Source of the DNA: CAZKXX01 sp964556705
GTDB taxonomy: Bacteria; Acidobacteriota; Terriglobia; UBA7540
Reading direction: 5' to 3'
Assembly: GCA_964556705.1 (NCBI GenBank)
Contig: CAZKXX010000018.1
Location: 1-46,724 of the forward strand
DNA length: 46,724 bases
The position numbers and the translations under genes are program-made. Below the pieces are notes generated by a model. It was not told where the DNA came from. It did not search any database and saw nothing but the letters and a program-made list of their open reading frames with translations. Positions 8,815 to 17,333 of this stretch are shown one piece after another. Numbering within the stretch: position 1 is the first letter of the stretch; the number at the start of each line of letters is the position of its first letter.

Positions 8815-10518
8815 TCACCGGTCGTGGCGCAGGCATTCGTCCCTCAGGACGCGAACAACCGAGTCCAGCTTAACATCGCGCACCCGCTTTGTCGAGCGCT
8901 CGAAGACTTCCGCCAGCCCCGCCGCCACCTTCTTCTTCCCCACCGTGACGCGGAAAGGGACTCCGATGAGGTCGGCGTCCTTGAACTTCACGCCCGGGCG
9001 CTCCGCGCGGTCGTCGTAGAGCACGTCCACGCCCGACTGCTTCATCTCTTCGTAGAGTTTCTCGGCCGCCGAACGGACCGATTCCTCGTCCATGTTGGCC
9101 GCCGTCAGGATGACCTCGAAGGGCGCCACGGGAAGCGGCAGGAACAGCCCGTCGTCGTCGTGGTTCTGTTCGGCCGCCGCGCTCAGGATGCGTTCCAGCC
9201 CGATGCCGTAAGAGCCCATCACCAGCGGCACCTCTTTCCCGTTCGCGTCGAGCACCGTGGCGTGCATCGCCTCCGAATAGCGCGTGCCGAGCTTGAAGAC
9301 GTGGCCCAGTTCGATGCCCTTGGTCAGTCGCAGGGATTTTCCGCAACGGATGCACAGGTCGCCGGGCTGCACCGCCCGGACGTCGGAGTATGTCGCCTGA
9401 AAGTCGCGCCCGGGCGTTACGTGGCGCAGGTGGAAATCGTCGCGGTTCGCCCCGGTGATCATGTCGCGGCGGCCCTCCAGCGCCCGGTCCGCCAGGATGC
9501 GCACGCCTTTCACGCCCACCGGCCCGAGCGAGCCCAGGTGCGCGCCGTGGACTTTGAATGCTTCCTCTTCCGTCGCGGGGCGGAACGTTCCCGTCGCGAG
9601 CGCCGTCGCCAGTTTCGTCTCGCTCAATTCGTGGTCGCCGCGCAGCAGGATGATGACCGGCTGGCTCTCCACAATGAAGACCAGCGTCTTGATGAACCGC
9701 GCCCCGCTCTCCCCCGTGAATTTCACGAGGTCGTCAATCGTCTTCTGGCCCGGAGTCGGGAAGGGTTCCGGCGCGGCGTCGCCGGGAGGGTCGTCCACCG
9801 GCGTCGGCCGCGATTCGGCTTTCTCGAGGTTCGCGCCGTAACCGCACTCGCAGTGCGCGATCCAGTCCTCGCCCGAATCGCCCGGCGCCGTGAATTCGCT
9901 CGAGACCTTGCCGCCCATCATTCCCGAGTAGGCTTCGACGTGCAGGAACTTCAGGCCGCAACGTTCGAAGATCCTCTTGTAGGCGCTGACGTGCTTCTCG
10001 TAGCTCACATCGAGCCCGGCCTCGTCGAGGTCGAAGGTGTAGGAGTCCTTCATCAGAAACTGGCGCAGGCGGAGGAGCCCGGCCTTGGGACGCGGCTCGT
10101 CGCGGAATTTTTCCTGGATCTGATACCAGATCTGCGGCAGTTGCCGGTAAGACCGCAGTTCGCCCCGCGCGATGTTCGTCATCTCCTCTTCGTGCGTCAT
10201 CCCCAGACACAGGTCGTGCCCCGTGCGGTCCTTCAGGCGGAACATCACGTCGGCCGTCTGCCAGCGGCCCGTCTCCTGCCACAACTCGGCGGGGTTCAGC
10301 GCCGGCAGATAGAATTCCTGCCCGCCGATGCGGTCCATCTCCTCGCGGATGATCTGGGCGATCTTCAGCAGCGAACGCCGGGCCAGAAACAGGTGCGCGT
10401 AAAGGCCCGCGGAGACCTGGCGGACGTATCCGGCGCGCAGCAGCAGCCGATGGCTCGGCGCTTCGGCTTCCGCCGGCTCTTCGCGCAACGTGGGAATGAA
10501 AGCCTGGCTCCAGCGCAT
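8815..10518 (-). CDS. proS: Prolyl-tRNA synthetase, bacterial type with editing insertion
   Basis: 567 aa, the normal length for the bacterial long form. It charges tRNA-Pro. Class II core: 'LLLRAGYVRQVSAGLYAHLF' at about 25-45, then motif 2 region 'RDEPRPKAGLLRLRQFLMKDSY', then the editing insertion (about 225-400), then motif 3 'GSYGIGLERIL' at about 434-444 and an anticodon-binding domain ('PFEVILTAANMD...') to the end. ATG at 10518. Downstream genes follow closely on the same strand. A heptad-repeat spacer and a candidate promoter lie upstream. Confidence 0.97.
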   Translation of the reverse strand: MRWSQAFIPTLREEPAEAEAPSHRLLLRAGYVRQVSAGLYAHLFLARRSLLKIAQIIREEMDRIGGQEFYLPALNPAELWQETGRWQTADVMFRLKDRTGHDLCLGMTHEEEMTNIARGELRSYRQLPQIWYQIQEKFRDEPRPKAGLLRLRQFLMKDSYTFDLDEAGLDVSYEKHVSAYKRIFERCGLKFLHVEAYSGMMGGKVSSEFTAPGDSGEDWIAHCECGYGANLEKAESRPTPVDDPPGDAAPEPFPTPGQKTIDDLVKFTGESGARFIKTLVFIVESQPVIILLRGDHELSETKLATALATGTFRPATEEEAFKVHGAHLGSLGPVGVKGVRILADRALEGRRDMITGANRDDFHLRHVTPGRDFQATYSDVRAVQPGDLCIRCGKSLRLTKGIELGHVFKLGTRYSEAMHATVLDANGKEVPLVMGSYGIGLERILSAAAEQNHDDDGLFLPLPVAPFEVILTAANMDEESVRSAAEKLYEEMKQSGVDVLYDDRAERPGVKFKDADLIGVPFRVTVGKKKVAAGLAEVFERSTKRVRDVKLDSVVRVLRDECLRHDR

Positions 10519-10532
10519 GAGATGACCGTCCG

Positions 10533-10687
10533 TGGTTGGTTGTTAGTTGTCGCGTGTTCGTTGTTGGTTGTGGGTGGCGGGCCGTTGGTCTCCGGTTGCC
10601 GCCCGCCGGCTGGCGCAAAACCCGCGGCGGTAACAACCAGCAATAAATCACTAACAATCCACAACCCACAACAAACAAACCAGCAAT
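10533..10687. repeat. Two opposed heptad-repeat tracts upstream of proS
   Basis: From 10533 the plus strand runs in 7-nt steps: tggttgg, ttgttag, ttgtcgc, gtgttcg, ttgttgg, ttgtggg, tggcggg. After a GC-rich centre, 10630-10687 runs taacaac, cagcaat, aaatcac, taacaat, ccacaac, ccacaac, aaacaaa. The second tract is roughly the reverse complement of the first (TTGTTGG-like against CCAACAA-like), so the pair can fold into a long imperfect hairpin. Noncoding; period 7 is directly visible. The tract lies in the 254-nt spacer between proS and the next gene. Confidence 0.7.
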
Positions 10688-10715
10688 TCTTGTGGATATG
10701 CGCGGTGATTGTCAA
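10686..10715 (-). promoter_or_regulatory. Candidate sigma70-type promoter for proS
   Basis: Minus strand: TTGACA (10715-10710), an 18-nt spacer, then AAGAAT (10691-10686; four of six matches to TATAAT). It would place transcription start within or just before the heptad tracts, giving a long structured leader of about 160 nt to the proS ATG at 10518. Confidence 0.4.
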
Positions 10716-10772
10716 GGAAAGCGGTGGGCCGCTCGGGAGTTCCGAGAACACTGGTCTCAGGAGTACAAGCGG

Positions 10773-11303
10773 TCAGTCCCTCAGGCTGTACACTTGCACG
10801 GAGGTCAGTTCCCCGCTGGGAAGGAAATCGGCCTCGTAGCCGAACCCGCCGCTTGCATAATAAAGCGTGATTTGGAATTCGTCCTCATCGCGGTCGCCGG
10901 GCTTTCCGGCGTGGTCGAGGAAGTGCTCCGGGCGCGCTTCGAGCCCGCCGAGCTTAAACCCGTCGGGAAAGCGCAGCATCTCGGTCCATGCGCGACCGTT
11001 TCGCCGCCATCCGGGATACATGGTCCACTCGCGCGGGTTGCGCACGACGACGAGCATTTCATTGATCGCGCCGCGGTCGGTGTTGACCAGCAACCCGAGT
11101 TGGGGGTAGTGCCACTCGCCGAACCGTCGCCAGTTGTTCCAACTGATCGGCGGCCCCAGCCGCCGCTTCAGATTCTCCGTGGAATCGTTGATGTGGAAAC
11201 TCCCCAGCGCGCCCGAATTGAGATCGAGGTCAAGGTCCGGCGGTCCGAACTCTTCCAGCGGTCTCGGCCAGCCGCGAAAGAAGATGCTCTCGAGAATTCC
11301 CAT
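10773..11303 (-). CDS. Hypothetical protein, unknown family
   Basis: 176 aa from the ATG at 11303 (a GTG two codons earlier is possible; no clear ribosome site for either). No signal peptide or membrane helix. The sequence is rich in aromatic and charged residues: 'GILESIFFRGWPRPLEEFGPPD', 'WNNWRRFGEWHYPQLGLLVNT', 'WTMYPGWRRNGRAWTEMLRF', 'DEDEFQITLYYASGGFGYEADF'. It looks like a compact soluble beta-rich domain. I do not recognise it. It is divergent from rpiB and separated from proS by the heptad spacer. Codon use resembles its neighbours, so a real gene is likely. Confidence 0.6.
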   Translation of the reverse strand: MGILESIFFRGWPRPLEEFGPPDLDLDLNSGALGSFHINDSTENLKRRLGPPISWNNWRRFGEWHYPQLGLLVNTDRGAINEMLVVVRNPREWTMYPGWRRNGRAWTEMLRFPDGFKLGGLEARPEHFLDHAGKPGDRDEDEFQITLYYASGGFGYEADFLPSGELTSVQVYSLRD

Positions 11304-11460
11304 GGGCACAGACTCGCAGGCAGCAAGTCCCGAAGACTACGCACTCGCACGCCGAATGTCAAAGCGGCAATCTTGCGGCAAGTCCTTCGCGGCGCCCGCG
11401 CGGCGGAGGGCATGTCACGGCCCGCGTTTTGTGGTTAAATGAAATGGCGAGGTCCCCCGC

Positions 11461-11931
11461 ATGGCGAAAAAACTGAAAATCGCCCTGGGCGCCGATCACG
11501 CCGGCTTCCGGCTCAAGGATCAGGTGCGCGAATACCTGCGGTCGAAGGGCGTTGACGTCGAAGACTTCGGCGCGACCTCCGAAGAGTCCGTGGACTATCC
11601 CGACTTTGCCGAGAAGGTGGCGCACCGCGTGAGTCGCCAGGAAGCCGACTTCGGCGTGCTGGTCTGCGGCACGGGCATCGGCATGGCGATGAGCGCCAAC
11701 AAACTGCCGGGCGTGCGCGCCGCCAACTGCAATGACACGCTCTCGGCCTTCTTCGCGCGCCGCCACAACAACGCCAACGTGCTGGCGCTCGGCGGGCGCC
11801 TGGCTGACATCGCCACGGCGCGCAAGATCATTGACACGTGGCTGGAAACGCCCTTCGAGGGCGGCCGCCACGAGCGGCGCGTGAAGAAAATCGTCGCCCT
11901 CGAAAATTCCCGACCGGAGAAAAAAGCATGA
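11461..11931 (+). CDS. rpiB: Ribose-5-phosphate isomerase B
   Basis: 156 aa. Interconverts ribose-5-phosphate and ribulose-5-phosphate in the pentose phosphate pathway. RpiB/LacAB signatures: 'ALGADHAGF' (ADHAGF at 11-16), 'DYPDFAEKVA' and 'VCGTGIGMAMSANK' with Cys69 as the expected catalytic base, then 'RHNNANVLALGGR'. The end overlaps glyA by 4 nt (ATGA at 11928-11931), so the two are co-translated. ATG at 11461. A weak promoter (ATGTCA, 17 nt, TTAAAT) may lie just upstream but is not convincing. Confidence 0.95.
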   Translation: MAKKLKIALGADHAGFRLKDQVREYLRSKGVDVEDFGATSEESVDYPDFAEKVAHRVSRQEADFGVLVCGTGIGMAMSANKLPGVRAANCNDTLSAFFARRHNNANVLALGGRLADIATARKIIDTWLETPFEGGRHERRVKKIVALENSRPEKKA

Positions 11932-13223
11932 GCCCTTCCCTCCCCGCCCGGCTCCGTCCGCTGGCGGACGTTGATCCCGAAGTTGCCCGCGCGCTGGACC
12001 TCGAAGTGGACCGCCAGTCGCGCACGCTCGAGCTGATCGCTTCCGAGAATTTTGTCAGCGAGGCGGTGCTCCAGGCGCTTGGCTCGGTGATGACCAACAA
12101 ATACGCCGAGGGCCTTCCCGGCAAGCGATATTACGGCGGCTGCGAGTTCGTGGACATCGCCGAGTCGCTGGCCATCGAGCGCGCGAAAAAGCTCTTCGGC
12201 GCCGAGCACGCAAACGTTCAGGCCCATTCCGGCAGCCAGGCCAATACGGCCGTCTATATGACCGTGCTTAAACCCGGCGACACCGTGCTCGGCATGAGCC
12301 TCGCGCACGGCGGCCACCTGACGCACGGCCACCCGCTCAATTTCTCAGGACGGATGTACAAAATCGTTTCCTACGGCGTGCGCAAAGACACGGAGACGAT
12401 CGATTACGAAGAGCTCGAAAAGCTCGCGCTCGAGCACCGGCCGAAGCTGATCGTCGCCGGCGCCAGCGCCTATCCGCGCACGCTCGATTTCGAGCGTTTC
12501 GCCGCCATCGCAAAAAAAGCCGGCGCGCTGCTCATGGTGGATATCGCCCACATCGCCGGGCTCATCGCTGCGGGGCTCCATCCCAGCCCCTTTCCGCACG
12601 CCGATTTCGTCACGACCACCACGCACAAGACGCTGCGCGGGCCGCGCGGCGGCGCGGTCTTCTGCAAAGCGCAGTTTGCCAAAGAACTCGACAAGCTCGT
12701 CTTCCCCGGCATTCAGGGCGGGCCGCTGATGCACGTCATCGCCGCCAAGGCCGTCTGCTTCCAGGAAGCCTTGCAGCCGGAGTTCAAGGAATACCAGCGG
12801 CAGATCGTCGCGAACGCGAAGACGCTCGCCGAAACGCTCGCCGCGGAAGGCTTCCGCATCGTCAGCGGCGGAACGGACACGCACCTGATGCTCGTGGACG
12901 TCTTCTCGCGCGGCGTGACCGGCAAGCAGGCCGAGCAGGCGCTTGAACGCGCGGGCATCACCGTCAACAAGAACGCTATCCCCTTCGATCAGAACCCGCC
13001 CATGACCGCGAGCGGCATTCGCGTGGGCACGCCGGCCGTCACCACGCGCGGCATGAAAGAGCCGGAGATGGAACGCATCGGGCGTTGGGTCGCCGAGGTG
13101 CTGAAGAATCTCGAGGACGAGTCGGTGCAGAAACGCGTGCGCGGCGAAGTGGAGGCGCTGACGGAGAAATTTCCGCTCTACGAAAACCGGCGGGTGGCGG
13201 TGGCGGCCAGAACGCCGGTGTAG
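11928..13223 (+). CDS. glyA: Serine hydroxymethyltransferase
   Basis: 431 aa from the ATG at 11928, preferred over a longer frame because it overlaps the rpiB stop as ATGA and begins where SHMTs normally begin. PLP enzyme converting serine and tetrahydrofolate to glycine and methylene-tetrahydrofolate. Signatures: 'LELIASENFVS' (35-45), 'GLPGKRYYGG', 'AHSGSQAN' (99-106), 'DIAHIAGLIAAG', and the PLP lysine Lys234 in 'TTTTHKTLRGPRGG'. Convergent with hpnE: the two stop codons are only three bases apart. Confidence 0.97.
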   Translation: MSPSLPARLRPLADVDPEVARALDLEVDRQSRTLELIASENFVSEAVLQALGSVMTNKYAEGLPGKRYYGGCEFVDIAESLAIERAKKLFGAEHANVQAHSGSQANTAVYMTVLKPGDTVLGMSLAHGGHLTHGHPLNFSGRMYKIVSYGVRKDTETIDYEELEKLALEHRPKLIVAGASAYPRTLDFERFAAIAKKAGALLMVDIAHIAGLIAAGLHPSPFPHADFVTTTTHKTLRGPRGGAVFCKAQFAKELDKLVFPGIQGGPLMHVIAAKAVCFQEALQPEFKEYQRQIVANAKTLAETLAAEGFRIVSGGTDTHLMLVDVFSRGVTGKQAEQALERAGITVNKNAIPFDQNPPMTASGIRVGTPAVTTRGMKEPEMERIGRWVAEVLKNLEDESVQKRVRGEVEALTEKFPLYENRRVAVAARTPV

Positions 13224-13226
13224 GAT

Positions 13227-14561
13227 TCAGTTCAACCGAAGCACAGCCTCGGCCGCGGCGCGCCCGCTCTTCACCGCGCCTTCGATCGTGGCGGGAAGGC
13301 CGGTCGCGGTCCAGTCGCCGGCAAGGTAAAGGCCTCGCACCGAAGTCTGCGTCGGCGGCCGCAGACGCTTGGTGTCCGGCGCGGGCGAAAAAGTCGCGAA
13401 GCGTTCCTTGATGACCTGCGAGTGCCGAACGACGGCCTCGCGCGCCGCCGGAAAGAGTCCGCGGAGGTCGGCGAGCGCAATCGCGACGAGTTCTTCTTTC
13501 GACTTCTCGATATGCTCGTGCGCGCCGCTCAGGACGAGCGAGATCAGGTTTTCCCCGCCCTCCCAAACCCGCGCGCGATTGAAGAGCCACTGCACGGTGG
13601 TGCCGCGCAGGCCGACGAACTCGAGATCGGTGATCGAACGGTCGAGCCACAGATTGATCGAGATGATGGGCGCAGGACGAAGTTTTCGGATGTTCGAGAA
13701 GAACGCCTCCGAATTCAGCAGATCCTCCGGCAACAGGCGGACGAAGTCAAACCAGGGGACGGCGCTGATCACGGAATCGGCTTCGAGCGTTTCGCCGTCC
13801 GCAAAAGTCACGCCGCGGCAGACACCGTCGCTGAGGGCGAGGGATGAAACAGCGCGCCCCCGCTCGACGCCTCCCCCGCGCTGTTCGATGTACGCTGCCG
13901 CCGCCGCCGTGTAACACTCCGACAGGCCGGCGCGGGGGACGCCGATGCGTGAAAACTCCGGCGAGTTGAAAAGCGCCAGTTCGAGAACGCGCCGGAAGAG
14001 CGCCGCCGAAGCGCGGCGAGGGTCTTCGTTCATCGCCGCAATCGAGAACAGGTCCCAGAAGTTTCGTCTCAGGCTTTCGGACTGGCCGAGGCGCGCGAGC
14101 CAGTCTTCAACCGTCAGGCCCTCCGTGCCATCCCGCGCTGCAACTCCCGGTTTGAGCGCGCGCCCGAGTCGCGCGATTTCCAGCTTCTCGCGCCATGTGA
14201 AGCTGTCCGAGCGCACGACGCCCGCGAGCAGGTGCCACGGCGCGGCGAGCGACGGGCAGCGCAGCCGCGTCACGCCGCGCCCGCGTTCGATGAAATGGAC
14301 TTCGAGCGACGGCTGGAATCGGATGCGGTCGAGCGTTCCAATCGTTTCGAGAAAACGGATCGTCTCCTGATACGCGCCCATCAGGATGTGCTGGCCGTTA
14401 TCCACCAACGACCCGGTCGTCGCTTCCCGGAACGAGCGGGCGCGCCCGCCCAGGTGCGGGTTGCGCTCGAGCAGGCGCACGCGGCGGCCCGCGCGCGCCA
14501 GCTCAACGCCCGCCGCAAGACCCGCAAAGCCGCCACCGACGACCAAGATGTCGTCCTGCAT
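13227..14561 (-). CDS. hpnE: Hydroxysqualene dehydroxylase (FAD amine-oxidase fold)
   Basis: About 444 aa. Reduces hydroxysqualene to squalene, the last of the three HpnCDE steps. N-terminal FAD-binding 'ILVVGGGFAGLAAGVELA' with 'LLERNPHLGGRARSF', and C-terminal 'GLYLAGDWTATGLPATIEGAVKSG', the usual closing FAD motif. I use the ATG at 14561; a GTG at 14570 is also open. The scaffold gap begins 24 bases upstream, so the true leader cannot be judged. Its identity is well supported by hpnD and hpnC directly upstream. Confidence 0.92.
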   Translation of the reverse strand: MQDDILVVGGGFAGLAAGVELARAGRRVRLLERNPHLGGRARSFREATTGSLVDNGQHILMGAYQETIRFLETIGTLDRIRFQPSLEVHFIERGRGVTRLRCPSLAAPWHLLAGVVRSDSFTWREKLEIARLGRALKPGVAARDGTEGLTVEDWLARLGQSESLRRNFWDLFSIAAMNEDPRRASAALFRRVLELALFNSPEFSRIGVPRAGLSECYTAAAAAYIEQRGGGVERGRAVSSLALSDGVCRGVTFADGETLEADSVISAVPWFDFVRLLPEDLLNSEAFFSNIRKLRPAPIISINLWLDRSITDLEFVGLRGTTVQWLFNRARVWEGGENLISLVLSGAHEHIEKSKEELVAIALADLRGLFPAAREAVVRHSQVIKERFATFSPAPDTKRLRPPTQTSVRGLYLAGDWTATGLPATIEGAVKSGRAAAEAVLRLN

Positions 14562-14585
14562 CCAGGCCACCGGAGTTCAGAATCG

Positions 14586-14595
14586 NNNNNNNNNN
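14586..14595. other. Scaffold gap (ten N)
   Basis: Ten N bases lie between hpnE and hpnD. The fixed number suggests an assembly join of unknown true length. The hpnD stop (14609-14607) and hpnE start are intact on either side. Confidence 0.98.
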
Positions 14596-14606
14596 AATTT
14601 TCACTT

Positions 14607-15455
14607 TCACCTTTGCCATTCCGCCCCCAGATAAACCGAAAACGCCGTCCACAACTTTCGGGGCCGCGAAAGGCGCACGCGCTCGCCGAACACGTTGTAG
14701 CGCCGCTCCTCGATGCGGCGCAGCAGGCGCCAGTAAATCGCCGCCATGATTTCGGCAGCGACCATCGAACCGCGATCTTCCGGGGCAAGCGCCTGGCGGG
14801 CGCGCCGGAAGCACTCCCGCGCGCGGTCGCACTCGAAGCGCATCAGCTCCGCGAAGGAATCCGAATAGCGGCCGCTCATCACTTCGTCGCGGCGCACGCC
14901 GTAGCGCTCCAGATCTTCGAGCGGCAGATAAAGCCGCCCGCGCCGACCGTCGCTTTCCAGGTCGCGCAGAATGTTGACGAGTTGCAGCGCCGTGCCGAGG
15001 TGGACGGCGTAGTCGCGCGCGCTGGGATTCCGGTAGCCGAAGATTTCGATCGCGATCAGTCCGATCGTCGAAGCGACGCGATAGCAGTAAAGCGAGAGCT
15101 CCTCATACGTCCGGTAGCCCGTGTGGGCCAGATCCATTTCGAAGCCCAGGATGAGATCTTCGAAAGGCTGGCGCGGAATCTTGAAACGCGCGACCGCCTC
15201 GCTCAGCGCAACGAGTTCGGGCGTTCGGGCGCTGCCGTTGTAACACTCGTCGAGCGCCGCCCGATAGAGGTCCAATTCGCGCCGCGCGGTCTCCGCCCCG
15301 TTCGCGCCGTCCGCCAGGTCGTCGCCGCGCCGCGCGAAGGCATAAACAGCTTCGATGGCGCGGCGCTTCTCCGCGGGGAGAAAGATGAACGAGTAATAAA
15401 AGTTGGTTTCGCGGGCGTTGGTCAGGCGCTGCCTTCGCACAACAGAATTCCTCAT
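14607..15455 (-). CDS. hpnD: Presqualene diphosphate synthase
   Basis: 282 aa. Head-to-head condensation of two farnesyl-PP to presqualene-PP. Trans-isoprenyl synthase fold with two Asp-rich motifs: DDLAD at 45-49 and DLESD at 165-169, plus 'YCYRVASTIGLIAIEIFGY' and 'LGTALQLVNILRD', as in HpnD/phytoene synthase relatives. Starts with ATG at 15455, overlapping hpnC by 4 nt (ATGA). Phytoene synthase is the alternative, but the hpnC-hpnD-hpnE order settles it. Confidence 0.93.
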   Translation of the reverse strand: MRNSVVRRQRLTNARETNFYYSFIFLPAEKRRAIEAVYAFARRGDDLADGANGAETARRELDLYRAALDECYNGSARTPELVALSEAVARFKIPRQPFEDLILGFEMDLAHTGYRTYEELSLYCYRVASTIGLIAIEIFGYRNPSARDYAVHLGTALQLVNILRDLESDGRRGRLYLPLEDLERYGVRRDEVMSGRYSDSFAELMRFECDRARECFRRARQALAPEDRGSMVAAEIMAAIYWRLLRRIEERRYNVFGERVRLSRPRKLWTAFSVYLGAEWQR

Positions 15456-16375
15456 CGAACCGCCGTCACGTGCCGGGCCGTGCGAACTTCAGGATGGGCC
15501 GCGAGCGGACCCCGCCGCGCCCGCAGATAGAGGCGCAGAAAATCCATGGAGTTCAGCGAGGGCCGCCGCTGGAAGACGTCGTATCCGGCGCGCTCGATGC
15601 GATCGAGAATCGCCATTCCACCCAGCCACGTCAGGCGCAACTGGCGTCGCAGTCCGGGCCGGACGTTTTCCGGCAGCGCGCGCCCCTGCTCGAAAATGTC
15701 ACGCGTGCGCGCGACCTGGAAGGTCATCAGGCCGCGCCACCGCTCATCGTTGACCGGCGCGCGCGAAGCCGCGAACCCGAGCAGGTCCTCAATCGAAAGG
15801 TCAAAGCGCGCAAGGTCCTGCGCGGGAAGATAGACGCGGTCGCGCGCGAGGTCCACGGCCACGTCCTGCCAGAAATTGGCGAGTTGAAGCGCCGTGCAGA
15901 TGCAGTCGGAGAGCTCGAACAGCGCGGCCTCGCGATGGTCGAAAAGCTCAAGCACCAGCCGCCCCACCGGATTCGCCGAGCAGCGGCAATAGGCGAGGAG
16001 CGATTCAAAATCCGCGTGACGGTTCTGGCGGACGTCCTGCTCGAAGGCTGTGAGCAGGTCGTGGAAATGCCGCTCGGAAAGGCGGAAGCGCGAGGCGGCG
16101 TCGTGAAGCGCCAAAAACACGGGGTGTTCGGCGCGGCCGTCGTAACAATCGCGCAGCTGCGCGCGCCAGGCGGCGAGTTTCTCCGAACGATTTTCGACGC
16201 CCGGCTCGTCGGCCACGTCGTCGGCGGAACGCGCGAAGGCGTAGAGGGCCGCCAGCGCGTCGCGCCGGTCGCGCGGAACCAGATACGAGGCGACAGGAAA
16301 ATTCTCGTAGTGGCGGCGCGCCAGACGCCGGCACTCGGCGTATGCCGCGCGGATTGTCGCTTGGGACGTCGTCAT
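15452..16375 (-). CDS. hpnC: Squalene synthase-like HpnC (presqualene-PP to hydroxysqualene)
   Basis: 307 aa. HpnC converts presqualene-PP to hydroxysqualene. Motifs: 'HYENFPVASYLVPR' near the N-terminus (typical of HpnC), DDVAD at 52-56, 'CSANPVGRLVLELF' at about 132-145 and 'LQLANFWQDVAVD' (Asp171, Asp175). First gene of the hpnC-hpnD-hpnE run. No squalene-hopene cyclase is in the window, so the end product (hopanoid or other) is not shown here. Confidence 0.93.
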   Translation of the reverse strand: MTTSQATIRAAYAECRRLARRHYENFPVASYLVPRDRRDALAALYAFARSADDVADEPGVENRSEKLAAWRAQLRDCYDGRAEHPVFLALHDAASRFRLSERHFHDLLTAFEQDVRQNRHADFESLLAYCRCSANPVGRLVLELFDHREAALFELSDCICTALQLANFWQDVAVDLARDRVYLPAQDLARFDLSIEDLLGFAASRAPVNDERWRGLMTFQVARTRDIFEQGRALPENVRPGLRRQLRLTWLGGMAILDRIERAGYDVFQRRPSLNSMDFLRLYLRARRGPLAAHPEVRTARHVTAVR

Positions 16376-16400
16376 CGGCGAGCGCGCTCAATGGACGGTC

Positions 16401-16406
16401 ATTATA
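16401..16406 (-). promoter_or_regulatory. Candidate -10 box (TATAAT) for hpnCDE
   Basis: Perfect TATAAT on the minus strand, 25 nt before the hpnC start codon, in the 125-nt divergent spacer shared with the PilZ gene. The -35 region at 17-18 nt is poor (TTCCCC or similar). Confidence 0.4.
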
Positions 16407-16500
16407 GAGCTTCTCCGGCACCGAGGGGAATCCTGCAGTGCCGCCGCATGCCCCGGTTGCGGCTTGCCTTCCGCCGACGGGGCGTCTAAACTCGCCCTGA

Positions 16501-17286
16501 ATGCGGGAACGTCGAAAAGCTCCTCGATACCCCTTCGAGATGGCGGGCATGCTGCACCCGGCGGGCGGGGGTGTGGGCACGAAGGTCGTGGTGCCGGTCC
16601 TCAGCAAGCTGGGCTGCGCGGTTGAAGGCCCGATCATTCCGGGCGCCGGTGAGAAGTGCGAACTCTACCTGGGCTGGCGCGGAGGTCAGATCGGAGTGGA
16701 GGCCCGGGTCGTCTCGAACGATGGCCGGGGAAGGACCGGCTTGAAATTTCTTTCTCCCGACAAGGAGACCGCGCGGCACTTGACCGACCTGTGCGAGTCG
16801 CTGCGAACGCGGGCACTGATGTCTTCAATGAAGGTTGAGCCCGTCGCCGCTCCCCCTTCCGACAGCAGCTCAGGCCCGCATCAGGCGGAGTCCGGCCACG
16901 CCCCGGCCGTCGCCGCGACGACTGCACCGCCGCCGGTTCGCGAGCGCGAGCGTCGCCGCGTCCCGCGATACGTGAGCGAGCTGTACGCCCGCATCGTGGA
17001 CCTCGCGACGGGAGCGACATCGGGCGTGACCCTCGTCACCCTCTCCGTCCTGGGCGGTTGTCTGGAAGGTTTGGAGCTCCCGTCCGCCAGCGCGAAGTGT
17101 GCGGTCGAAACCGAATGGCAGAGCCGGCCGCTGCGCCTGGAAGGCGAAGTGGTCTGGAAGAGCGCGCAAGGGCGCGTGGGAGTGAAGTTCGCGCCGCTCG
17201 ATGAGGACGCAGAGAGCCTGCTCAGGCAGGTTTGCGCCAACCTGCGCCTTCAGCCCATGGCGCCCCTTCCCCCGGAACCGCAATAA
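16501..17286 (+). CDS. Tandem PilZ-like domain protein
   Basis: 261 aa. Two PilZ-like units joined by a Ser/Pro/Ala linker (about 112-147). Unit 1 (1-108) starts 'MRERRKAPRYPFEMAG' with an RxxxR-type motif and continues 'VLSKLGCAVEG' and 'VVSNDGRGRTGLKF'. Unit 2 (148-255) starts 'RERERRRVPRYVSELYA' with 'TLSVLGGCLEG' and 'VVWKSAQGRVGVKF'. In both, the second c-di-GMP motif (D/N-x-S-x-x-G) keeps Ser and Gly but has Val or Thr where Asp/Asn belongs. Binding may therefore be weakened or lost (inference). Divergent from hpnC and convergent with ftsZ. No membrane segment; likely cytosolic. Confidence 0.82.
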   Translation: MRERRKAPRYPFEMAGMLHPAGGGVGTKVVVPVLSKLGCAVEGPIIPGAGEKCELYLGWRGGQIGVEARVVSNDGRGRTGLKFLSPDKETARHLTDLCESLRTRALMSSMKVEPVAAPPSDSSSGPHQAESGHAPAVAATTAPPPVRERERRRVPRYVSELYARIVDLATGATSGVTLVTLSVLGGCLEGLELPSASAKCAVETEWQSRPLRLEGEVVWKSAQGRVGVKFAPLDEDAESLLRQVCANLRLQPMAPLPPEPQ

Positions 17287-17287
17287 G

Positions 17288-17325
17288 CCGGTTCGAAGCC
17301 AGCGCGCCCTCGAACCCCGAACCGG
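17288..17325. terminator. Candidate bidirectional terminator between PilZ gene and ftsZ
   Basis: CCGGTTCG (17288-17295) pairs perfectly with CGAACCGG (17318-17325); an inner GGTTCG/CGAACC pairing is also possible. It fills the 47-nt gap between two convergent genes. T tracts are poor (CTTATTG on the minus side), so strength is uncertain. Confidence 0.4.
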
Positions 17326-17333
17326 ATCTTCCC

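Noticed and set aside
10533..10687. T-box riboswitch for proS
   Set aside because: No T-box sequence or specifier/antiterminator layout; only heptad repeats.
8746..10839. 697-codon plus-strand open frame opposite proS
   Set aside because: Antisense to proS over nearly its full length, same GC artefact.
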